Shown one piece after another: positions 58,790-64,000 of a stretch of DNA of 64,000 bases. Under the pieces are notes generated by a model. The model did not search any database. It saw only the letters and a list, made by a program, of their open reading frames with translations, and had not been told where the DNA came from. The translations under genes were made by a program, and so were the position numbers. The stretch comes from SFEL01 sp045603585 (GTDB lineage: Bacteria; Bacillota; Clostridia; Christensenellales; CAG-138), in assembly GCA_045603585.1 (NCBI GenBank), contig JAZUMK010000005.1, positions 1-64,000 of the forward strand. Reading direction: 5' to 3'. Within the stretch, counting starts at the first letter, position 1, and every line of letters begins with the position of its first letter.

Positions 58790-60082
58790 ATGATGTCAAA
58801 ACCCACACTTGCCCAGAAACTCGCCGGCCGAAAGCTCCGCCGTCCCCCCGCTGTGATATACCCATTGCTTGCCAATATATGGCGGCTGCTGTTTATAAAA
58901 AAGCTTGGCGTAACCTTTGAATACAAAATCAACCCCAAGGATTACAAGGGGCCCTTTATCGTGGTAAGCAATCACGCTTCCCGCATGGACTATATTTATA
59001 CCGGCATCCCCTTCCTGCCACATCGCATGAACTACGTTGCGGGATACAATGAATTTTTCCGCTCCCACCTTGCGATGGTATTCAGGTTGCTTCAGGTTAT
59101 CCCTAAAAAGAACTTTACCGCCGACGTATACTGCATAAAGGAAATGACCCGCATACTGAAAAGCGGCGGCATCGTCTGCATATTCCCCGAGGGCATGAGC
59201 AGCATATCCGGCGCAAATCAGCCCGTGGCTCTTGGTTCCGCAAAGCTTTTAAAGCACTTTAAGCTGCCTGTGCTGATGTGCCATATTCAGGGCGGCTATC
59301 TCACCAATACAAAATACTGCCTGGATGAACGCCGCGGCAAAGTAAAAGTTACCGTAGATCAGCTCTTTACCCCTGAGCAGCTTGCCTCCCTCAGCGAGGA
59401 TGAGGTTACCGATATGCTCCACGATGCTCTCAAGCAGGACGATTATGCATGGAACAAGCTTGAGCGGGCTGCCTACGACGGCCATGGCAGAATGGCTCAC
59501 AACCTCCATGACCTGCTGTATATGTGTCCCAAATGCCGCAGGGAATTTACCATGCGGGGCGAGGGCAGCCGCATATACTGCACCGAGTGCGGCAACGGCG
59601 CAGAACTTAATGAATATTACGACCTTATCCCCTTTGACGACGAATGTGTGATCCCCGAAACTCCCCGCGTCTGGTTTGACTGGGAGCGCAGGATAGCCTC
59701 AAAGGAAGTATCCTTCCCCGGCTTTGAGCTTACAAGCAAGGTGAAGCTTGGCATGCTGCCCCAATACAAGTATCTGAAAAACCAGGCCACTTCCGAAATA
59801 GTTGGCGAAGGCACCCTTACCCTTGACTCCACCGGCATAACCTACCGGGGTACCCGCCGCGGCGAAATGGTGGAACTGCACATGGACAGCTCCATACTGC
59901 CCACCTACGGCATGTGCACCGATGTTTCCCGCTTCTACACATTCTATAACGGCGAATTTATGGAGTTTTATCCCGAAGGCCGCTGCGTTGGCAAATGGCT
60001 GCACTGCACCGAAGAAATGCATCGCTTTATGGGCGGCAAATGGCAAAACTTCCCGGATGCCGCCACAAGATACGACAGCTAA
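58790..60082 (+). CDS. 1-acylglycerol-3-phosphate acyltransferase (PlsC) with C-terminal zinc ribbon
   Basis: A 430-residue protein. Residues ~50-200 are a PlsC-type acyltransferase with the catalytic NHASRMD (NHX4D) and the substrate site IFPEGMSS. A C-terminal half that usual PlsC proteins lack carries a zinc ribbon (CPKCRREF ... YCTECGN, ~245-270) and a beta-rich region (~300-425). The enzyme should acylate lysophosphatidic acid at the membrane; the tail may bind a partner. GGAGG lies 5 bases before ATG 58790 and 8 before the adjacent ATG 58793, so either is possible. Confidence 0.83.
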   Translation: MMSKPTLAQKLAGRKLRRPPAVIYPLLANIWRLLFIKKLGVTFEYKINPKDYKGPFIVVSNHASRMDYIYTGIPFLPHRMNYVAGYNEFFRSHLAMVFRLLQVIPKKNFTADVYCIKEMTRILKSGGIVCIFPEGMSSISGANQPVALGSAKLLKHFKLPVLMCHIQGGYLTNTKYCLDERRGKVKVTVDQLFTPEQLASLSEDEVTDMLHDALKQDDYAWNKLERAAYDGHGRMAHNLHDLLYMCPKCRREFTMRGEGSRIYCTECGNGAELNEYYDLIPFDDECVIPETPRVWFDWERRIASKEVSFPGFELTSKVKLGMLPQYKYLKNQATSEIVGEGTLTLDSTGITYRGTRRGEMVELHMDSSILPTYGMCTDVSRFYTFYNGEFMEFYPEGRCVGKWLHCTEEMHRFMGGKWQNFPDAATRYDS

Positions 60083-60117
60083 ATCAAAGGCCCTGCACAA
60101 GCGGGGCCTTTGATTTT
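60081..60117. terminator. Bidirectional terminator
   Basis: The 13-bp stem AAATCAAAGGCCC / GGGCCTTTGATTT separates the convergent acyltransferase and lipoprotein genes. Confidence 0.85.
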
Positions 60118-60119
60118 AC

Positions 60120-60860
60120 CTATTTTCCGTATTTATCATATACCGCCGAATACTTTTCATAGTATTCCGTATTCAGCTTCTCTACTTTTTGCTTGAATTC
60201 CTTTTCATACTTATCCAGCAAGCCGGACAGCCGTGTATATTCTGCGATATACTCCGGATCATCCGACTCAGGCCCCATGTTTTCGATGCTGCTCAGCGTT
60301 ATGGCGCACTTGGTCTCGTATTCCTTATACAGCAGATCCCACTCTTCGCTGTATTCCGCATAAACGTCATCCAGCTCCTGCTGCATTATCTCATCGGTAT
60401 TCGGCGTAGGCACAGGGGTAACGGCAGGCGCGGCGGATGCCACGGGCGTGACAATCGGCACAGGAGTGTATAAAAGTTCCGGCGTGGGAATTATAAGCGG
60501 CGTAAATACCGGGATCTCAACTGGCGGCATAATGGCAACATCAACAACATCAGGCTGCGTCTGGGCCGCAGCCTCTGTAATGTATTCGGTCTTATCTTCC
60601 TCTGTTTCTTTGATATCTTCCTTGGGAACAGCACTTGGAGCGCTCACCGTATTTGCTGTGCTGTCAGCCTGCTTATTCACCGCGGGCACAGGGGTAATTA
60701 CCGCATCTCCGCCCGCTACTATTATTTCTATGTATTTATCCGTACCGGCGCAGCCGCAGAACATAAACAGACAGACCGAAAGCACAAAAATAAGGCCCAG
60801 GATACCCGGAGCAGAACAATGGCCTGTTGAGTTTTTATGAGTACTTTTGCTGCCGTCCAT
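60120..60860 (-). CDS. Secreted protein with Pro/Val/Thr-rich linker and coiled coil
   Basis: A 246-residue protein. A membrane segment near residues 19-37 (GILGLIFVLSVCLFMFCGC) may act as a lipoprotein-type signal, although the lipobox is irregular. Next comes a Pro/Val/Thr-rich linker (~85-155, with TPVP repeats) and a charged helical C-terminus (~160-246, EMQQ-like EIMQQELDDVYAEYSEEW and YEKEFKQKVEKLN) likely to form a coiled coil. No family is recognised. The first good start is ATG 60860, with only a weak ribosome site. Confidence 0.62.
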   Translation of the reverse strand: MDGSKSTHKNSTGHCSAPGILGLIFVLSVCLFMFCGCAGTDKYIEIIVAGGDAVITPVPAVNKQADSTANTVSAPSAVPKEDIKETEEDKTEYITEAAAQTQPDVVDVAIMPPVEIPVFTPLIIPTPELLYTPVPIVTPVASAAPAVTPVPTPNTDEIMQQELDDVYAEYSEEWDLLYKEYETKCAITLSSIENMGPESDDPEYIAEYTRLSGLLDKYEKEFKQKVEKLNTEYYEKYSAVYDKYGK

Positions 60861-60972
60861 GATGACTACCGCTCTGAGAAAAGTAATGCGCCCCAATCGC
60901 GGGACAGATGTGGTTAAAAATATGATACTGTGTTTTATCGACCTTTTCAACAATTATCTATGATTGTACGAC

Positions 60973-60998
60973 AAAAAAAGCGGCGATGCCGCTTTTTT
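60973..60998 (-). terminator. Terminator of the second two-component operon
   Basis: The stem AAAAAGCGGC / GCCGCTTTTT with loop GAT lies directly after the histidine kinase stop. Confidence 0.85.
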
Positions 60999-61008
60999 GT
61001 ATGCTCCG

Positions 61009-62571
61009 CTATATTTCTTCTTTTGGGAATATCAGTTCCACCTTAAACAGATCTCCATCCAGATACAGCTGCATGCTTCCCTTCATAAGCTCGGTAAGGC
61101 TCTGGGCGATGGACAGACCCAGCCCGCTGCCCTCTGTGTTTCTGGATTCATCCCCCTGAACAAATCGCTCCAGCAGCTCCTCGGGGCGTATATTCAGCTC
61201 CTTTGCTGATATGTTTTTAAAGCTTATCACGGTGTTTTCTTCCCGCTTTTCCGCTCCCATATACGCCCTCGTGCCGCTCATGCCATGGCGGCATATATTC
61301 AGCAGCAGATTATCCATTACCCGCCACAGCAGCCGTCCGTCGGCGGTGATATACATATCCTCCTCCGGCAGGGTTATCACCGGAGTTATGCCTGCGGCCG
61401 TCATACGCTCGCCGTATTCCGCGGCGGACTGTCGCAAAAGCTCGGATACATTCACCCGCTCAAAATTTACGCCCATTGCACCGGATGAAGCCTTGGAGGC
61501 TTCGATAAGGTCCTCGGTAAGCTTTTTCAGCTTTGCGCTCTGGCGTGCTATGGTTTCCACATATTCCTTCGCCTGCTCGCCGGGAATTTCTTCCTTCTGC
61601 AGAAGGTCTATATAGGTGACGATGGATGTAAGGGGGGTTTTCAGGTCATGGCTCACGTTTGTGATAAGCTCGGTTTTAAAGCGCTCGCTTCTCATGCGCT
61701 CGTTTACCGCCCTTGCCATACCGCGGCTGACGCTGTTGAGGTTTTCGCCATGCTGCTTAAATTCCCATTTGAGCTTTGAGGTATCCGTTTCATACTTCAG
61801 GTCTCCCTCGGCTATGGCTGCGGCGGCCTCCTGCAATTTTTTCATCTGGGATACGCATTCGAAAATCCCAAAGGCCGCAAGGCAGTTGAAAAATGCCAGC
61901 ATCGCAAGGGCAAAGCCGGAATATCTGCTTTCAAACAGGTATGCAGCGCCTATGGCATTGATAAGCAGATAGCCAAGGAAGATAAAGGTGGCCTTCAGGT
62001 TCATGCCCGCCATATTGAACAGCCGGCCAAGCCATGCGAATATGCGGTATATGATAGTGTTTTTGAATAGCGTCCTTGTCTTTATCCGTGCGGCAAATGT
62101 CATGCAGGCCGCCATGGCCACCCCTGCGGATATGGCTATACAAATGGCGGCAAATACCAGCTGTACTACATAACCGCCGCTTGTGGCGGTTATATTCAGA
62201 CCCATCGTAAGGAAGCCTATGCACGGCAAGCCCGCCAATACAATATAAATATCAAAGGGGATATTATCCTGACGGATAAGCACATACCCCGCCTCGCCCT
62301 CTTTGCGGGCAGCGGAGCACAGCAGGAATATGAACAGACCCAGCATGCCAATTCCCGCAATGATGCCTATGGTTATCATATTATAACGATTGAAGAACAA
62401 AAAAGCGTTCAACCCTACCAAGTCAACCTCTGTGCCTACCGAATGCCAGCCCTGCTCATAGCAATATACTACGCCCGCTATGCATAATATCAGCACCGTA
62501 AAAAGGGCGGCAAACAGCACCAGCCCCACGGCCCTCGCCCAGAATTTATGCGTAAGCTTACTTCCTTTCAT
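61009..62571 (-). CDS. Sensor histidine kinase, VanS-like
   Basis: A 520-residue kinase with a large membrane domain of about six helices in residues 1-240, a HAMP-like linker (MKKLQEAAAAIAEGDLKYE), the phospho-acceptor TNVSHDLKTPLTSIVTYIDLL, the N box VMDNLLLNICRHG and the G box TEGSGLGLSIAQSL. Such kinases often sense cell-envelope stress. It overlaps the end of its response-regulator gene by 14 bases, so translation is coupled. The signal is unknown. Confidence 0.9.
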   Translation of the reverse strand: MKGSKLTHKFWARAVGLVLFAALFTVLILCIAGVVYCYEQGWHSVGTEVDLVGLNAFLFFNRYNMITIGIIAGIGMLGLFIFLLCSAARKEGEAGYVLIRQDNIPFDIYIVLAGLPCIGFLTMGLNITATSGGYVVQLVFAAICIAISAGVAMAACMTFAARIKTRTLFKNTIIYRIFAWLGRLFNMAGMNLKATFIFLGYLLINAIGAAYLFESRYSGFALAMLAFFNCLAAFGIFECVSQMKKLQEAAAAIAEGDLKYETDTSKLKWEFKQHGENLNSVSRGMARAVNERMRSERFKTELITNVSHDLKTPLTSIVTYIDLLQKEEIPGEQAKEYVETIARQSAKLKKLTEDLIEASKASSGAMGVNFERVNVSELLRQSAAEYGERMTAAGITPVITLPEEDMYITADGRLLWRVMDNLLLNICRHGMSGTRAYMGAEKREENTVISFKNISAKELNIRPEELLERFVQGDESRNTEGSGLGLSIAQSLTELMKGSMQLYLDGDLFKVELIFPKEEI

Positions 62572-63262
62572 CCTGCTTTCCCTCCAGTTTGTAGCCCTTG
62601 CCCCATACCACCTTAAGATATCTTGGGTTGCCCGGGTCTATTTCCAGCTTTTCCCGTATGTGACGAATGTGTACTGCGATGGTTCCCTCCGCTCCTATGG
62701 GCAAATCCTTCCATATGCGGCGGTATATCTCCTTGGATGAAAACACCTTGCCGGGGTTTTCCATAAGCAGCTTAAGTATGTCATACTCTGTTGGTGTCAA
62801 GGATACTTCATCCCCGCACAGGGTAACGGACTTGCCCTCGTCATCAAGCTCTATATCCCCCACCCTGAGGCTCTTTGGGGTGCGCTCCATGCCCCCAAGA
62901 TATGCATAGCGGCGAAGCTGCGCCTTAACACGAGCCAATACCTCGATGGGGTTAAAGGGCTTGGTAACGTAATCATCCGCCCCAAGGGTAAGCCCCGCCA
63001 CCTTGTCCATATCCTCGCCCTTTGCGGTGAGCAGTATCACGGGGATGTTGCTCTTCTGCCGTATTGCGGTCATAGCGGCCATGCCATCCATTACCGGCAT
63101 CATTATATCCATCAGCACAAGGTGTATTTCTTCCTGCTCTATGATATCCACCGCCTCTTTGCCGTTTTCCGCCTGAAGTACGCCGTAGCCTTCCCCCGCA
63201 AGGTAGATACTCAACGCCCTTCGTATGTCCCGTTCGTCGTCACATATGAGAATGTTGTACAT
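62558..63262 (-). CDS. OmpR-family response regulator, VanR-like
   Basis: A 234-residue regulator: receiver domain with ILICDDERDI, the phospho-acceptor in LVLMDIMMPVMDG, LLTAKGED and DYVTKPFNP, then a winged helix with LTPTEYDILKLLMENPGKVF and VHIRHIREKLE. I chose ATG 63262 (MYNILICDD), preceded by CGGAGGTGCTGAG; upstream in-frame codons lack a site. It forms an operon with the kinase that follows. Confidence 0.93.
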   Translation of the reverse strand: MYNILICDDERDIRRALSIYLAGEGYGVLQAENGKEAVDIIEQEEIHLVLMDIMMPVMDGMAAMTAIRQKSNIPVILLTAKGEDMDKVAGLTLGADDYVTKPFNPIEVLARVKAQLRRYAYLGGMERTPKSLRVGDIELDDEGKSVTLCGDEVSLTPTEYDILKLLMENPGKVFSSKEIYRRIWKDLPIGAEGTIAVHIRHIREKLEIDPGNPRYLKVVWGKGYKLEGKQDERK

Positions 63263-63366
63263 CTCAGCACCTCCGTTATAAGGTAAATAAAGCATAACAG
63301 AATACACTTTAACATAAAACACCTTAACCCCTTAAGACTTTATTAATATGGCAAATAACGCCACGC

Positions 63367-63390
63367 AAAAAAGCGGCCCGAAGGCCGCCC
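63367..63390 (-). terminator. Terminator of the MBL-fold hydrolase gene
   Basis: On the minus strand GCGGCC / GGCCGC closes a TTCG tetraloop and is followed by TTTTTT. Confidence 0.85.
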
Positions 63391-63401
63391 TTATACATAA
63401 T

Positions 63402-64000
63402 TTATACGTGATATTCGTGCATTTCTTCCGCTATGAGACAGTTTGCAAAATGCTCCCTTGCCTCCGCAAGCATCTGCTCGGTATCCTCCCTGCCGCCCCA
63501 TACATGGGTGCAGATAAGCTGGCCCACCTCCGCGGCTTTTGCCACCTGTCCTGCTTCGCCTGCGGTAAGGTGCTGAGCCTTTTCTCCGGGCTTTTCAGCA
63601 TTGAGAAAACAGGCATCCGCAAGGAGTATGTCCGCCCCGCAGCATTGGTTAATAAGATCCGGGTGCATGCCGGTATCGCCGGTATAGAATATGCGCTTGC
63701 CTTTATATTCCACATCGAAGGCGTAGGTTTCCACGGAATGGGAGGAGCCGTAAAGAGTAACCGTCACCTCGCCGAAGCGCAGCTTCAGCCCCGCCTTTGC
63801 GCTGACCATCTCAAATACTCCGGATGAGGAAAGCATGCGAAACTCGGTTTCCGGAGTTTCCGGCGCTATGACCGTTAACGGGGTCTTTAACTTAAGCTGT
63901 GGCAGCGCATAGCGCAGCACCATCATATCTCCCATATGATCGCTGTGGAGATGGCTGAGCAATATGCCGTCCACATTAATATTGGGATATATACGCCTGA
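63402..64000 (-). CDS. Metallo-beta-lactamase-fold hydrolase (5' end beyond the window)
   Basis: The frame is open to the window edge, so the N-terminus is missing. The visible 199 codons have the metal motif LLSHLHSDHMGD, then FYTGDTGMHPD, LLADACFLNAEK, HLTAGEAGQVAK and a late CTHVWGG, the RNase Z/PhnP-like pattern of small hydrolases. Substrate unknown. An internal GTG at 63974 is not a likely start because it lies inside the conserved segment before the HxHxDH motif. Confidence 0.85.
   Translation of the reverse strand, partial: RRIYPNINVDGILLSHLHSDHMGDMMVLRYALPQLKLKTPLTVIAPETPETEFRMLSSSGVFEMVSAKAGLKLRFGEVTVTLYGSSHSVETYAFDVEYKGKRIFYTGDTGMHPDLINQCCGADILLADACFLNAEKPGEKAQHLTAGEAGQVAKAAEVGQLICTHVWGGREDTEQMLAEAREHFANCLIAEEMHEYHV

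Noticed and set aside
1..64000. CRISPR arrays, tRNA or rRNA genes, insertion sequences, prophage
   Set aside because: No regularly spaced repeats, no cloverleaf or rRNA-like sequence, no transposase or phage structural genes were seen; only a lone serine recombinase.

Overview
The window looks like a chromosomal segment from a strictly anaerobic, probably gut-dwelling Firmicute of class Clostridia. The evidence is: Shine-Dalgarno sites of the GGAGG type at nearly every gene; an intact sporulation factor SigK with its pro-sequence; RNase J, YlbF, VanW-family and CD1247-type proteins; a reverse rubrerythrin; iron-dependent alcohol and 4-hydroxybutyrate dehydrogenases; and ECF-transporter S components. 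Genus cannot be decided from the sequence alone. No rRNA, tRNA, CRISPR array, prophage or insertion sequence was seen.

Layout. 1-2.5 kb: the 3' end of a surface-type protein, a ribbon-helix-helix regulator, an orphan substrate-binding lipoprotein and a serine recombinase. 2.5-5.9 kb (minus strand): plsY, a CD1247-type protein, efp, an endonuclease IV-like protein and sigK. 6.0-7.8 kb: two vitamin/cofactor uptake units, each with an RNA leader: a cobalamin riboswitch before a DUF4430 protein and an ECF S component, and queT behind a candidate preQ1 leader. 7.9-12.3 kb: the RNase J-ylbF-mltG-U32 peptidase operon. 12.7-15.6 kb: a VanW protein and an aminotransferase.

15.8-35.9 kb is the most interesting region. 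A SorC-family regulator is divergent from a four-gene 2-oxoacid/acetoin dehydrogenase operon. After two unrelated minus-strand genes comes an eleven-gene catabolic operon: an AraB-like kinase, an LsrB/A/C/D-like ABC importer, DhaK- and DhaL-like kinase subunits, a BtpA/SgcQ protein, a second FGGY kinase, a UlaE-like epimerase and a SIS-domain isomerase. The three promoters (regulator, dehydrogenase, catabolic operon) all carry the same short dyad over the -35 box, which suggests one regulon. I infer uptake of a C4-C5 sugar or polyol, phosphorylation, epimerisation and isomerisation, possible cleavage to a short ketose phosphorylated by DhaKL, and oxidation of the product by the dehydrogenase complex. 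The substrate is unknown and the combination does not match a pathway I can name.

36-47.6 kb: assorted genes, among them an iron alcohol dehydrogenase, an orphan DNA methyltransferase with an in-frame stop, a GntR regulator, a second VanW lipoprotein, a TauE exporter next to a Cys-rich membrane protein, a rubrerythrin followed by two paralogous small genes separated by remnants of rubrerythrin 3' ends, and an XRE regulator with two strong dyads. 47.6-53.8 kb: the complete pyrB-I-C-F-K-D-E operon (minus strand), preceded by a 25-codon leader peptide and an overlapping terminator, an arrangement like enterobacterial pyrL attenuation. 53.8-64 kb: a KdpD/KdpE-like pair with 10-bp-phased repeats, a 4-hydroxybutyrate dehydrogenase, an MFS transporter, an acyltransferase with a zinc ribbon, a lipoprotein, a second two-component system and a metallo-beta-lactamase-fold hydrolase cut by the window edge.
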